Source of the DNA: Streptomyces olivaceus
GTDB taxonomy: Bacteria > Actinomycetota > Actinomycetes > Streptomycetales > Streptomycetaceae
Assembly (NCBI RefSeq): GCF_000721235.1
Contig: NZ_JOFH01000007.1
Location: forward strand, 145,070-209,069
Reading direction: 5' to 3'
DNA: 64,000 bases
The notes beneath the pieces were generated by a model that did no database searches, had not been told where the DNA came from, and saw only the letters and a program-made list of their open reading frames with translations. Position numbers and translations under genes: made by a program. How positions within the stretch are numbered: position 1 is the stretch's first letter; each line of letters begins with the position of its first letter. Positions 45,924 to 55,750 of the stretch are shown one piece after another.

Positions 45924-48562
45924 CCACCGACACCCCGACGATCGTGCTGGTCGGCCACGGCATGGTCGGCCAGCGCTTCCTGGAGGCGCTCGCCGAGCGC
46001 GGCCTGACCGACACGCACCGCGTGGTCGTCCTGTGCGAGGAGCCGCGCCCCGCCTACGACCGCGTCCGGCTCACCTCGTACTTCTCGGGGGAGACCCCCG
46101 AGGACCTGTCGCTGACCGATCTCGCGTTCCTCGACGAGCAGGGCATCGAACTGCACGTCGGCGACCCGGCGGTGGCCGTCGACCGCGACGCGCGGAAGGT
46201 GACCGCGCGCTCCGGGCTCGTCGTCGGCTACGACGTGCTCGTCCTCGCCACCGGGTCCTACCCCTTCGTCCCGCCCGTCCCCGGCAAGGACGCCGAGGGC
46301 TGCTTCGTCTACCGGACGATCGAGGACCTGCTCGCCATCGAGGAGTACGCGACGTCACGGGCGACGACCGGCGCCGTGGTCGGCGGCGGGCTGCTCGGCC
46401 TGGAGGCGGCCGGCGCGCTCAAGGGCCTCGGACTCACCTCGCACATCGTGGAGTTCGCGCCCCGCCTGATGCCGGTGCAGGTCGACGAGGGCGGCGGCGC
46501 GGCGCTGCTGCGCACCATCGAGGGGATGGGCCTGTCCGTGCACACGGGCGTCGGCACCCAGGAGATCGTCACCGGCGAGGACGGTGCCGTCACCGGCATG
46601 AAGCTGTCCGACGGCTCCGAACTCGCCACCGACCTCGTCGTGTTCAGCGCCGGTGTCCGGCCCCGCGACCAACTCGCCCGGGACTGCGGGCTCGCGGTCG
46701 GCGAGCGCGGCGGCATCACGGTCGACGAGCAGTGCCGAACGCCCACCGACCCGCGCGTCTTCGCGATCGGCGAGTGCGCGCTGGCGGCCGACGGGAGGGT
46801 GTACGGGCTGGTGGCCCCCGGGTACGAGCAGGCCGAGACGGCCGCCGCGACCATCGCGGCCCAGGAGGCGTCCTTCACCGGCGCCGACCTGTCCACCAAG
46901 CTGAAGCTGCTCGGCGTGGACGTGGCGTCCTTCGGCGACGCGCACGGCACCGCCGAGGACTGCCTGGACGTCGTCTACTCCGACTCCCGCGCCGGCCTCT
47001 ACAAGAAGCTGGTGGTGGGCCGCGACGGCACGCTGCTCGGCGGCATCCTGGTCGGCGACGCGGAGGCGTACGGCACCCTGCGCGCCTTCACCGGCTCGGT
47101 CCCGCCCGTCTCCCCCGAGTCGCTCGTACTGCCCGCCGGTGCGGGTGCCCCGGCCCGGCTCGGACCGTCCGCGCTCCCCGACGACGCGGTGATCTGCTCC
47201 TGCCACAACGTGACCAAGGGCGCCGTCCGGGGCGCGGTGACCGAGCACTCCTGCACGACCGTGCCCGAGGTGAAGAAGTGCACCAGAGCCGGGACGGGCT
47301 GCGGCTCCTGCGTCAAGGTGCTCGGCCAACTGGTCACCGCCGAACTGGAGGCGGGCGGCGTCGAGGTCGACAAGGGCCTGTGCGGCTGCTTCGCGCAGAC
47401 CCGCGAGGAGCTGTACGAGATCGTCCTCGCCCTGCGGATCACCTCCTACCGGGACCTGCTCGACCGGCACGGCCGCGAGGGCGCGCGGGGCGGCGAGGGC
47501 TGCGAGGTGTGCAAGCCGACGGTCGGTTCGATCATCGCCTCCCTCGCCCCGAGCATCGGCGCGAGCGGCTACGTCCTGGACGGCGAGCAGGCGGCCCTCC
47601 AGGACACCAACGACCACTTCCTCGCCAACCTCCAGAAGAACGGCTCGTACTCCGTCGTCCCGCGCATACCCGGCGGTGAGATCGCGCCGGAGAAGCTGAT
47701 CGTCATCGGCGAGATCGCCCGGGACTTCGGGCTCTACACGAAGATCACCGGCGGTCAGCGCATCGACATGTTCGGCGCCCGCGTCGAGCAGTTGCCGGTG
47801 ATCTGGGCGCGGCTGGTGGACGCCGGCTTCGAGTCGGGGCACGCGTACGGGAAGTCGCTGCGCACGGTGAAGTCCTGCGTGGGGCAGACCTGGTGCCGGT
47901 ACGGCGTCCAGGACTCCGTGCGCATGGCGATCGACCTGGAGCTGCGCTACCGGGGGCTCCGCTCCCCGCACAAGCTGAAGTCGGCGGTCTCCGGGTGCGC
48001 CCGCGAGTGCGCCGAGGCCCAGTCGAAGGACTTCGGCGTGATCGCCACGGCGGGCGGCTGGAACCTGTACGTCGGCGGCAACGGCGGCGCCACCCCGCGC
48101 CACGCCGACCTCCTCGCGCAGGACCTCTCCGACGCCGAACTGGTCCGCCTGATCGACCGGTTCCTGATGTTCTACATCCGCACCGCCGACCGGCTGGAGC
48201 GCACCTCCACCTGGCTGGAGCGCGTCCCGGGCGGCCTGGACCACGTGCGGGACGTCGTCGTGCACGACTCGCTCGGCATCTGCGACGAGCTGGAGTCCCT
48301 GATGTCCGCCCACGTCTCGCACTACCGCGACGAGTGGGCCGAGACCCTCGACGACCCCGGGAAACTGGCCCGGTTCGTGTCCTTCGTGAACGCGCCCGAC
48401 ACCCCCGACCCGGTCGTGGGCTTCGTGCCCGAGCGCGACCAGGTGAAGCCCGACCTGCCGCTGCTGGACATCGGCCTGCGGCGCCCCACGGAAGACGGCC
48501 GACGAGACGACCTCCGCGACGACTCCCGCGACGACCTCCTGGAAGGAAGCACCCGCCGATGA
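45920..48562 (+). CDS. nirB: Assimilatory nitrite reductase [NAD(P)H] large subunit
   Basis: 880 residues. The N-terminal FAD/NAD half has IVLVGHGMVGQRFLEAL and AVVGGGLLGLEAAGALKGLG. A BFD-type [2Fe-2S] domain follows (ICSCHNVTKGAVRGAV, TGCGSCVKVL). The C-terminal siroheme/[4Fe-4S] domains end with ligands CVGQTWC (Cys-x5-Cys) and CARECAE (Cys-x3-Cys). It reduces nitrite to ammonia with six electrons in the cytoplasm. The ATGA overlaps with its neighbours on both sides indicate strict translational coupling. Confidence 0.96.
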   Translation: MTTDTPTIVLVGHGMVGQRFLEALAERGLTDTHRVVVLCEEPRPAYDRVRLTSYFSGETPEDLSLTDLAFLDEQGIELHVGDPAVAVDRDARKVTARSGLVVGYDVLVLATGSYPFVPPVPGKDAEGCFVYRTIEDLLAIEEYATSRATTGAVVGGGLLGLEAAGALKGLGLTSHIVEFAPRLMPVQVDEGGGAALLRTIEGMGLSVHTGVGTQEIVTGEDGAVTGMKLSDGSELATDLVVFSAGVRPRDQLARDCGLAVGERGGITVDEQCRTPTDPRVFAIGECALAADGRVYGLVAPGYEQAETAAATIAAQEASFTGADLSTKLKLLGVDVASFGDAHGTAEDCLDVVYSDSRAGLYKKLVVGRDGTLLGGILVGDAEAYGTLRAFTGSVPPVSPESLVLPAGAGAPARLGPSALPDDAVICSCHNVTKGAVRGAVTEHSCTTVPEVKKCTRAGTGCGSCVKVLGQLVTAELEAGGVEVDKGLCGCFAQTREELYEIVLALRITSYRDLLDRHGREGARGGEGCEVCKPTVGSIIASLAPSIGASGYVLDGEQAALQDTNDHFLANLQKNGSYSVVPRIPGGEIAPEKLIVIGEIARDFGLYTKITGGQRIDMFGARVEQLPVIWARLVDAGFESGHAYGKSLRTVKSCVGQTWCRYGVQDSVRMAIDLELRYRGLRSPHKLKSAVSGCARECAEAQSKDFGVIATAGGWNLYVGGNGGATPRHADLLAQDLSDAELVRLIDRFLMFYIRTADRLERTSTWLERVPGGLDHVRDVVVHDSLGICDELESLMSAHVSHYRDEWAETLDDPGKLARFVSFVNAPDTPDPVVGFVPERDQVKPDLPLLDIGLRRPTEDGRRDDLRDDSRDDLLEGSTRR

Positions 48563-48924
48563 CCCTGGCTCCCGAAACCCTCGCGCCCCGCCCGACCGAT
48601 CTGAAGGTGCAACTCCGGCTGACCGACGACTGGTTCACCGCCTGCGACCTCGGCGCCCTGCTCCCGGGCCGGGGCGTGGCGGCCCTGCTGCCGGACGGCG
48701 GCCAGGTCGCGCTCTTCCGCGGCCGCGACGGCGAGCTGTACGCCATCGACAACCGCGATCCGTTCACCGGCGCGGCGGTCCTGTCCCGCGGCCTGACCGG
48801 CACCCACCGGGGACGCCCGTTCGTCGCCTCGCCGCTCCTCAAGCAGCGCTTCGACCTCACGACCGGCGAGTGCCTGGACGACGAGGCGGTACGGGTGACG
48901 GCGTACGAGGTCAAGGCGGCGTAG
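48559..48924 (+). CDS. nirD: Nitrite reductase [NAD(P)H] small subunit
   Basis: 121 residues with the Rieske-like NirD fold: KVQLRLTDDWFTACDLGALLPGRGVAALLPDGGQVALFRGRDGELYAIDNRDPFTGAAVLSRGL. As in other NirD proteins, the Rieske Cys/His cluster ligands are absent, so it has no cluster and acts as a structural subunit for NirB. ATG overlaps the nirB stop (ATGA). GGAAGG lies upstream. It is the last gene of the operon. Confidence 0.93.
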   Translation: MTLAPETLAPRPTDLKVQLRLTDDWFTACDLGALLPGRGVAALLPDGGQVALFRGRDGELYAIDNRDPFTGAAVLSRGLTGTHRGRPFVASPLLKQRFDLTTGECLDDEAVRVTAYEVKAA

Positions 48925-48956
48925 GGCACCACCGCATGGGGGGGGGCGGCGGCGCC

Positions 48957-49889
48957 TCAGGCCCGCAGGGCCTCGTACGTGACCCCCGTCAGCCGTTCGG
49001 AGGCGGCCCACAGCCGCTCGCCCGTCGTGTCGTCGCGGGTCCAGGGCGCCCGCCGGGACGGGGCGGGTGCCCCGCGCCACATCGCGAAGGACGGGCCGGT
49101 GAAGGAGTCGGAGGGGACCCCGGGCGCGGTCGCCGCGTACAGGATGGGCAGCGCGCCGGCCTCCGGGGACTGGGCGAGGACCCGGCTGCGCAGCCGCGCC
49201 AGCCGCTCGACGAGATGGCGTCCCTCGGCGCGGGGCCCGACCACCGAGAGGTCGGTGTCCGCGTATCCGGGGTGGGCCGCGACCGCGCGCACGTCCCAGG
49301 CTCCGTCCCGGGCCGCGAGCCGGCGTGAGAGTTCGTGCGTGAAGAGCAGGTTGGCGGACTTCGAGCGGGCGTAGGCGGTCCAACGGCCGTACCGCCGTAC
49401 GCTGTTGAGGTCGCGCGCGTCGACGTTGGCCAGCAGGTGCATGAAGCTGGAGACGGTCACGACACGGGCGCCCGGCGTGGCGAGCAGGGTGGGCAGCAGC
49501 AGCCCCGTGAGGGCGAAGTGACCCAGGTGGTTGACGCCGAACTGCGTCTCGAAGCCGTCCGCCGTCGTCCCGTGGGGCATCGCCATCACGCCGGCGTTGT
49601 TCACGAGCAGATCGATCCGCTCGTACGGCAGCCCGTGGGCGAACTCGCGCACACTCGCCAGGTCCCCGAGATCCAGTCGCGCCGGTTCCACGGCGGCGCC
49701 GGGCACCTCGCCGAGGAGGCGTTCCACAGCCGCTCTCCCCCGCGCCTCGCTGCGGCAGGCGAGCACCACGGTCGCGCCCTTGCGCGCCAGTTCCCGGGAG
49801 ATCACGAGGCCGAGGCCGCCGTTGGCGCCGGTGACGACGGCCACCCGCCCGCTCAGGGCGGGGATGTCGCCCGTGTTCCAGCCGGTCAT
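48957..49889 (-). CDS. SDR-family oxidoreductase (retinol dehydrogenase-like)
   Basis: 310 residues from MTGWNTGDIPALSGRVAVVTGANGGLG, behind AAGGAG. TGANGGLG, NNAGVM, Ser in VTVSSFMHL and a Tyr-x3-Lys (YARSK) are present. The length and TGANxGLG form match the light-dependent protochlorophyllide/retinol dehydrogenase branch of SDRs. It converges with the nir operon, 32 bases apart, and has no functional link that I can see. Confidence 0.9.
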   Translation of the reverse strand: MTGWNTGDIPALSGRVAVVTGANGGLGLVISRELARKGATVVLACRSEARGRAAVERLLGEVPGAAVEPARLDLGDLASVREFAHGLPYERIDLLVNNAGVMAMPHGTTADGFETQFGVNHLGHFALTGLLLPTLLATPGARVVTVSSFMHLLANVDARDLNSVRRYGRWTAYARSKSANLLFTHELSRRLAARDGAWDVRAVAAHPGYADTDLSVVGPRAEGRHLVERLARLRSRVLAQSPEAGALPILYAATAPGVPSDSFTGPSFAMWRGAPAPSRRAPWTRDDTTGERLWAASERLTGVTYEALRA

Positions 49890-50098
49890 CCGCGGCTCCT
49901 TCCCGGCTCCGACCCTGGTCCGGACCCGTCCACCGTACGCGTCCGGCACCCCTGAGCGGAGAGCTACCGTCCGGTCACGTCACGTTCGCATCACGAGTCC
50001 TTCATATCTCCCCCACAGCTTCCCCCTCTCAATACCTTCGTCACCTCAGTGATTCGTCACTTCTTATCCGCTCATCCACACCATTCACGGGACTCCTG

Positions 50099-50551
50099 AT
50101 GAACCTCATCCGCAAGCCCGCCGCCGTGGCCGTCGCCGCGCTGGCCCTGGCCGCCCTGCCGACCGCCGCCGCCCAGGCGCACGACGGCGCCCACCCGTTC
50201 AAGAACTGCTCCGAGGCGTACGCCGCCGGGTACAAGGACATCCCGTCGACCGACGAGCACTACGGCAAGCACCTGGACCGCGACAACGACGGCACCGGCT
50301 GCGACAACCCGCCCGCCGGCTTCGTGCCCGCCGGTGACAAGGACGGCAGCGACGACGCTGCCGGTGCCGGCAGCGGCAAGGACTCGGGTCAGGACGGGGA
50401 CCAGGCCGCCGGAGCGCAGGGCACCGACCTGGCCGAGACCGGCGGCAACGACAACACGCCGTACATCGCGGCGGCCGGCGGTGCCGTGGTGCTCGCGGGC
50501 GGCGGTCTGCTGCTGGCCGCCCGGCGCCGCCGGAGCAACGGCGCGGGCTGA
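50099..50551 (+). CDS. Excalibur-domain protein with an LAETG sorting signal
   Basis: 150 residues. A signal peptide (VAVAALALAALPTAAAQA) is followed by the excalibur calcium-binding motif (FKNCSEAYAAGYKDIPSTDEHYGKHLDRDNDGTGCD) with two Cys and an EF-hand-like DRDNDG loop. A Gly/Asp-rich stalk leads to LAETGG, then a membrane helix and RRRRS tail. LAxTG is recognised by class E sortases, which attach proteins to the peptidoglycan. The sortase in this window is class F, so the anchoring enzyme is elsewhere. Confidence 0.92.
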   Translation: MNLIRKPAAVAVAALALAALPTAAAQAHDGAHPFKNCSEAYAAGYKDIPSTDEHYGKHLDRDNDGTGCDNPPAGFVPAGDKDGSDDAAGAGSGKDSGQDGDQAAGAQGTDLAETGGNDNTPYIAAAGGAVVLAGGGLLLAARRRRSNGAG

Positions 50552-50594
50552 CCGTGAGCCGGTAGGCGCACGGACACGCGGCAGCAGGACGCAC

Positions 50595-50630
50595 GAAAGG
50601 GCGGCACCCCCGCACGGGTGCCGCCCTTTC
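50595..50630. terminator. Bidirectional terminator between the excalibur gene and ppdK
   Basis: GAAAGGGCGGCACCC and GGGTGCCGCCCTTTC form a perfect 15-bp stem with a 6-base loop between the convergent genes. The GAAA/TTTC ends give short U runs in both directions. Confidence 0.9.
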
Positions 50631-50707
50631 CCGTGGTCCGGAGCCGCCGCCGATCGGTGAGGGTCGGGTGACAGACGGCGGCTCCGGGGCCTGGGACCCC
50701 TTGAGGG

Positions 50708-53437
50708 TTACCTGTGGTCGCTGCCCTTGGACCGCGACGCCGCGCGGCCGGCCTCCAGGCGGGCCACCGGGATGCGGAACGGGGAGCAGGAGACGTAGTC
50801 CAGGCCCACCTCGTGGAAGAAGTGGACCGACTCCGGGTCGCCGCCGTGCTCGCCGCAGACACCGAGCTTGAGGTCGGGCCGGGTGGCGCGGCCGGCCTGC
50901 GCGGCGGCGGCGACCAGGGAGCCGACGCCGTCCTTGTCGATGGTCTCGAACGGGGAGACGCCGAAGATGCCCTTCTCCAGGTAGGCGGTGAAGAAGCTGG
51001 CCTCGACGTCGTCGCGGCTGAAGCCCCACACGGTCTGGGTCAGGTCGTTGGTGCCGAAGGAGAAGAACTCGGCGGCCTCCGCGATCTGGGCGGCGGTCAG
51101 CGCGGCGCGCGGCAGCTCGATCATCGTGCCGATCGACAGCTTGAGCCTGGTGCCCGTGGCGGCCTCGACCTCGGCGACGACCCGGTCGGCCTCCTCGCGG
51201 ACGATCTCCAGCTCCTGGACCGTGCCGACCAGCGGGATCATGATCTCGGCGCGCGGGTCGCCCTTGGCCGCCTTGCGCTCGGCGGCGGCCTCGGCGATGG
51301 CGCGGACCTGCATGGTGAACAGGCCCGGGATGACGAGGCCGAGGCGGACGCCGCGCAGGCCCAGCATCGGGTTCTGCTCGTGCAGCCGGTGCACGGCCTG
51401 GAGCAGGCGCAGCTCGTTCTCGTGCGGCTCCTGGCGGGACTCGGCGAGCGCGACGCGCACCGACAGTTCGGTGATGTCGGGCAGGAACTCGTGCAGCGGC
51501 GGGTCGAGGAGGCGGACGGTGACCGGGAGGCCGTCCATCGACTCGAAGAGCTGCACGAAGTCCTGCTTCTGCAGCGGGAGCAGCTCCTTCAGGGACTCCT
51601 CGCGCACCGCCTCCGTGTCGGCCAGGATCAGCCGCTCCACCAGCTCGCGCCGGTCGCCGAGGAACATGTGCTCGGTGCGGCACAGCCCGATGCCCTGGGC
51701 GCCGAACCGGCGGGCCCGCAGCGCGTCCTCGGCGTTGTCGGCGTTGGCGCGCACCCGCAGCCGGCGCTTGCGGTCGGCGAAGGCCATGATGCGGTGCACG
51801 GCCTCGACCAGCTCGTCGGCGTCCTCGGCGCCCGCGTGCATGCGGCCCTCGAAGTACTCGACGACCGGCGACGGCACGACCGGCACCTCGCCGAGGTAGA
51901 CCTTGCCGGAGGAGCCGTCGATGGAGACGACGTCGCCCTCCTCGACGACGTGCCCGCCGGGCACGGTCATCCGGCGGCGCTTGGTGTCGACCTCCAGCTC
52001 CTCGGCGCCGCAGACACAGGTCTTGCCCATGCCGCGCGCGACCACGGCCGCGTGGGAGGTCTTGCCGCCGCGCGAGGTCAGGATGCCCTCGGCGGCGATC
52101 ATGCCGTCCAGGTCGTCGGGGTTGGTCTCGCGGCGGATCAGGATGACCTTCTCGCCGGAGCGGGACCACTTGACGGCGGTGTACGAGTCGAAGACGGCCT
52201 TGCCGACCGCCGCGCCCGGCGACGCGGCGATGCCCCGGCCGACCTGCTCGACCTTCGCCTCGTCGTCGAAGCGGGGGAACATCAGCTGGGCGAGCTGGGC
52301 GCCGTTGACCCGCTGGAGGGCCTCCGCCTCGTCGATCAGGCCCTGGTCGACGAGCTGGGTGGCGATGCGGAAGGCGGCGCCCGCGGTGCGCTTGCCGACG
52401 CGGGTCTGGAGCATCCACAGCTGGCCGCGCTCGATGGTGAACTCGATGTCGCAGAGGTCCAGGTAGTGGTTCTCCAGCGTCTCCATGATCTGCATCAGCT
52501 GGTCGTACGACTTCTTGTCGATCCGCTCCAGCTCCGCCAGCGCGACGGTGTTGCGGATGCCCGCGACGACGTCCTCGCCCTGGGCGTTCTGGAGGTAGTC
52601 GCCGTAGACGCCCTGGTGGCCGGAGGCGGGGTCGCGGGTGAAGGCGACGCCGGTGCCCGAGTCGGGGCCGAGGTTGCCGAAGACCATGGAGCAGACGTTG
52701 ACGGCGGTGCCGAGGTCGTGCGGGATGCGCTCCTGGCGGCGGTAGAGCTTGGCACGCTCGCCGTTCCAGGACTCGAAGACCGCCTTGACGGCGAGGTCCA
52801 TCTGCTCGCGCGGATCCTGGGGGAAGTCCCGGCCGGCCTCCTTCTTCACGATCTTCTTGAAGACGGTGACGAGCTTCTTGAGGTCGGCGGCCTCCAGTTC
52901 GGTGTCGACCGCGACCTTCTTGGCCTGCTTGGCCTTCTCCAGGGCCTCCTCGAAGAGGTCGCCGTCGACGTCCAGGACGGTCTTGCCGAACATCTGGATG
53001 AGGCGGCGGTAGGAGTCCCAGGCGAAGCGCTCGTCGCCGGCCTGCTGGGCCAGGCCCTGCACGGACCGGTCGGAGAGGCCGATGTTGAGGACCGTGTCCA
53101 TCATGCCGGGCATGGAGAACTTGGCGCCGGAGCGGACCGACACGAGGAGCGGGTCGTCGGCCTGGCCGAGCTTCTTGCCCATCTTCCCTTCGAGGGCGTC
53201 GAGGTGCGCACTCACCTCGTCACGCAGTGCCGCCGGTTCCTCGCCGCTGTCGAGGTAGGTCTTGCAGGCCTCGGTGGTGATGGTGAAGCCGGGAGGGACC
53301 GGGAGGCCCAGGTTGGTCATCTCGGCGAGGTTGGCGCCCTTGCCACCGAGGAGGTCCTTGAGGTCCTTGTTGCCCTCGGTGAAGTCGTAAACGAACTTCG
53401 CCGTGTGCGCTACCTGGGGATCTTTGTTTTCCGACAC
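50708..53437 (-). CDS. ppdK: Pyruvate, phosphate dikinase
   Basis: 909 residues. The ATP-grasp half begins KFVYDFTEGNKDLKDLLGGKGANLAEM. The phospho-His domain contains LTSRGGKTSHAAVVARGMGKTCVCG (catalytic His). The C-terminal PEP/pyruvate barrel has FSFGTNDLTQTVWGFSRDD and the conserved Cys in LGVCGEHGGDPESV. It converts pyruvate, ATP and phosphate to PEP, AMP and pyrophosphate and works in gluconeogenesis or glycolytic balance. It is divergent from the LTA-synthase-like gene across a 518-base interval rich in dyads. Confidence 0.97.
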   Translation of the reverse strand: MSENKDPQVAHTAKFVYDFTEGNKDLKDLLGGKGANLAEMTNLGLPVPPGFTITTEACKTYLDSGEEPAALRDEVSAHLDALEGKMGKKLGQADDPLLVSVRSGAKFSMPGMMDTVLNIGLSDRSVQGLAQQAGDERFAWDSYRRLIQMFGKTVLDVDGDLFEEALEKAKQAKKVAVDTELEAADLKKLVTVFKKIVKKEAGRDFPQDPREQMDLAVKAVFESWNGERAKLYRRQERIPHDLGTAVNVCSMVFGNLGPDSGTGVAFTRDPASGHQGVYGDYLQNAQGEDVVAGIRNTVALAELERIDKKSYDQLMQIMETLENHYLDLCDIEFTIERGQLWMLQTRVGKRTAGAAFRIATQLVDQGLIDEAEALQRVNGAQLAQLMFPRFDDEAKVEQVGRGIAASPGAAVGKAVFDSYTAVKWSRSGEKVILIRRETNPDDLDGMIAAEGILTSRGGKTSHAAVVARGMGKTCVCGAEELEVDTKRRRMTVPGGHVVEEGDVVSIDGSSGKVYLGEVPVVPSPVVEYFEGRMHAGAEDADELVEAVHRIMAFADRKRRLRVRANADNAEDALRARRFGAQGIGLCRTEHMFLGDRRELVERLILADTEAVREESLKELLPLQKQDFVQLFESMDGLPVTVRLLDPPLHEFLPDITELSVRVALAESRQEPHENELRLLQAVHRLHEQNPMLGLRGVRLGLVIPGLFTMQVRAIAEAAAERKAAKGDPRAEIMIPLVGTVQELEIVREEADRVVAEVEAATGTRLKLSIGTMIELPRAALTAAQIAEAAEFFSFGTNDLTQTVWGFSRDDVEASFFTAYLEKGIFGVSPFETIDKDGVGSLVAAAAQAGRATRPDLKLGVCGEHGGDPESVHFFHEVGLDYVSCSPFRIPVARLEAGRAASRSKGSDHR

Positions 53438-53955
53438 GGGTCTCGACTCCTCGAGGACGCGGTGGCTGCCCTGACGGCGAGGAATGTACCCAGATCAAAG
53501 GCACCTGGGTACGTCCACTTGTGCGTCATGCGCCTGTAACCACCCGTCCGCCAGTGGATCGAAAGTCAAGGCTTGGCAAGCGAGTGGCGAGCGGTGTTTT
53601 CACCTCTTGAAGGGATGGAGCGAGAGACACCCCTCAATCCGCTCACATGAGCAGCATTCCGCACGTCCGAGTTCGATCGATGAACGATCAAGGGCTGGCA
53701 CTCAGTGCCACAGCTTAGGGAAGTGGAGTCGCTCAAGATCCGCTCATCTGAGCAGGTCAGCTATCAAGCGTGGCGAGAATCACCCTGCCGAGAGCCGCCG
53801 GATTCCACCATGCGGACCGCTGGACGGCACCGGACGACCGGGATGACCGGGCCGGTGAACGGACCGCTCCCCGCCGACGTACGAGAGTGCGGCGGGCTCC
53901 CGGCCCCCTCGCCGGGGCCCGCCACCCACCGGGTTTCGCACGGAAGGACCTTCGG
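53438..53955. promoter_or_regulatory. Long divergent intergenic region with repeated dyads
   Basis: No convincing gene. The 18-base pattern ATCCGCTCA-NN-TGAGCAG occurs twice, at 53637-53654 and 53738-53755, exactly 101 bases apart. Each holds the dyad GCTCA-N2-TGAGC. Between them lie TGGCAC-TCA-GTGCCA (53696-53710, perfect 6-base arms) and GTTC...GAAC (53671-53685). The density of symmetric sites suggests tight control of ppdK, of the LTA-synthase-like gene, or of both. Confidence 0.6.
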
Positions 53956-55728
53956 GTGCCCGTCTCCACGCCTTTCCGCCGGCCGCCGCAGAACGCCGCC
54001 GACGACCCCGACTCACCCGAACCCACCCCACCGCCGTCGCCGTCCTCGGCCCTCCGGGCGCGCCTCGCCCACTGGCGGGCCTGGCGCGCCCGGCACCCGC
54101 GTGCGGCGCTCGTCCTGCGCCGGACCACCACCGTCCTCGCGGCCGTGCTCGTGCTCGGGGCGCTGCTGCTGCCGAACAGCTTCGCCGCGCTCGAACCCAG
54201 CCGGTTCGCGCGCATCCCGGCGGAGGCGGTCGTCGCGGCGGTGCTGCTGCTGCAACTGCCGCGCGTGCCGCGCCTGGTGCTCGCGGCGTTCCTCGGCACC
54301 GGTCTGGGCGCGCTGACCGTGCTGAACCTGCTCGACATGGGATTCACCGAGTACCTGGGCCGGGGCTTCAACGTCGTCCTCGACTGGGGCCTGCTCGACG
54401 ACGCCCAGTCCTACGTGGCGGACTCGATGGGCGGGGCGGCGGCGTTCTGGGCCTCCGTCGGCGCGGTCGTGCTCACCGTGCTGCTGCTGGTCGTCATGGC
54501 GCTGGCGGTGGTCCGGCTCGGGGAGCTGCTCGTGGCGCACCGGGAGCGGACGAACCGGGGCGCGCTGATGGCGGCCACCGTGTGGCTGGCCTGCGCGGCG
54601 CTCGGTGTGCAGACCTTCGGCCCGGCGGTCGCGACCACCAGCGCCTCGCGGGCGGTCGAGGCGCAGGCGAACCGGGTGCGGGACACCCTGCGGGACGAGG
54701 CGGCCTTCGCGAAGGAGGCGAAGTCGGACCGGTTCGGGGCCACGCCCGGTGCCCAGTTGGTGCCGGACCTACGCGGCAAGGACGTGATCTTCACGTTCAT
54801 CGAGAGCTACGGCCGCACCGCGATCGAGGACCCGGTGACGGCGCCGGGCGTCGACCGGACGCTGGACACGGGCACGGCGGCGCTGGAGAAGGCGGGCTTC
54901 CGGGCGAAGAGCGGCTGGCTGACGTCGGCGACGTACGGCGGGAGCAGCTGGCTCGGCCACTCCACCTTCATGTCGGGCCTGTGGGTGGACAATCAGCAGC
55001 GCTACCGCACCGTCACCGCCGGCGACCACCTCACCCTCACCAAGGCGTTCCGCAAGACCGGCGACTGGGACACGGTCGGCGTCATGCCGGGCGTGCAGAA
55101 GGGGTGGCCGGAGGCGAAGTGGTACGGCCTCGACAAGGTCTACGACGCCTTCGACGTGGGCTACCGGGGGCCGAAGTTCAGCTGGTCGACGATGCCGGAC
55201 CAGTACGCACTGGAGGCGTTCCAGCGCCTGGAGCACGGGAAGAAGCGCGACAGGCCGCTGATGGCGGAGGTCGTCCTGACGTCGAGCCACCAGCCGTGGG
55301 CGCCGATCCCGGAGCTGGTCGGCTGGGACGGGATCGGCGACGGCTCGGTGTACGACGGCATCGAGGCGGCGGGCGTGGAGCCGTCGGAGGTTCTCACCGA
55401 CTCGCGGCGCTCGAAGGAGGAGTACGGCAAGTCGGTCCAGTACTCGGTCACCAGTCTCACCCAGTGGCTGGAGCGCTACGGCACCGACGACACCGTCCTC
55501 GTCTTCCTCGGCGACCACCAGCCGATCGCCCGCGTGAGCGGCGACAAGGCGAGCCGGGACGTGCCGGTGTCGGTCGTCGCGAAGGACCCGAAGGTGCTCG
55601 ACGCGATCGACGACTGGAACTGGACGAAGGGCCTCAAGCCGGCCCACGACGCACCGGTGTGGCGGATGAGCTCCTTCCGCGACGCCTTCCTGACGGCGTA
55701 CGGCTCCACCCCGCACCCGACGGGCTGA
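53956..55728 (+). CDS. LTA synthase/sulfatase-superfamily membrane enzyme
   Basis: 590 residues from GTG at 53956, behind GGAAGGA. About five N-terminal membrane helices span residues 40-240. The extracellular phosphatase-fold domain has a first metal ligand in IFTFIESYGRTAIED, a candidate nucleophile Ser in SATYGGSSWLGHSTFMSGL, and LGDHQPIARV near the C-terminus. Family members transfer or release polyol-phosphate or sulfate groups in the cell envelope. Ser replaces the Thr used by LtaS, so this may be a different transferase. Its substrate is unknown. Confidence 0.8.
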   Translation: MPVSTPFRRPPQNAADDPDSPEPTPPPSPSSALRARLAHWRAWRARHPRAALVLRRTTTVLAAVLVLGALLLPNSFAALEPSRFARIPAEAVVAAVLLLQLPRVPRLVLAAFLGTGLGALTVLNLLDMGFTEYLGRGFNVVLDWGLLDDAQSYVADSMGGAAAFWASVGAVVLTVLLLVVMALAVVRLGELLVAHRERTNRGALMAATVWLACAALGVQTFGPAVATTSASRAVEAQANRVRDTLRDEAAFAKEAKSDRFGATPGAQLVPDLRGKDVIFTFIESYGRTAIEDPVTAPGVDRTLDTGTAALEKAGFRAKSGWLTSATYGGSSWLGHSTFMSGLWVDNQQRYRTVTAGDHLTLTKAFRKTGDWDTVGVMPGVQKGWPEAKWYGLDKVYDAFDVGYRGPKFSWSTMPDQYALEAFQRLEHGKKRDRPLMAEVVLTSSHQPWAPIPELVGWDGIGDGSVYDGIEAAGVEPSEVLTDSRRSKEEYGKSVQYSVTSLTQWLERYGTDDTVLVFLGDHQPIARVSGDKASRDVPVSVVAKDPKVLDAIDDWNWTKGLKPAHDAPVWRMSSFRDAFLTAYGSTPHPTG

Positions 55729-55750
55729 CCGGTCCGGGGCCCGCGTGCGG

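Noticed and set aside
53484..53846. A 120-codon plus-strand frame in the ppdK upstream region
   Set aside because: No similarity and no ribosome site; it spans the dyad-rich regulatory region.
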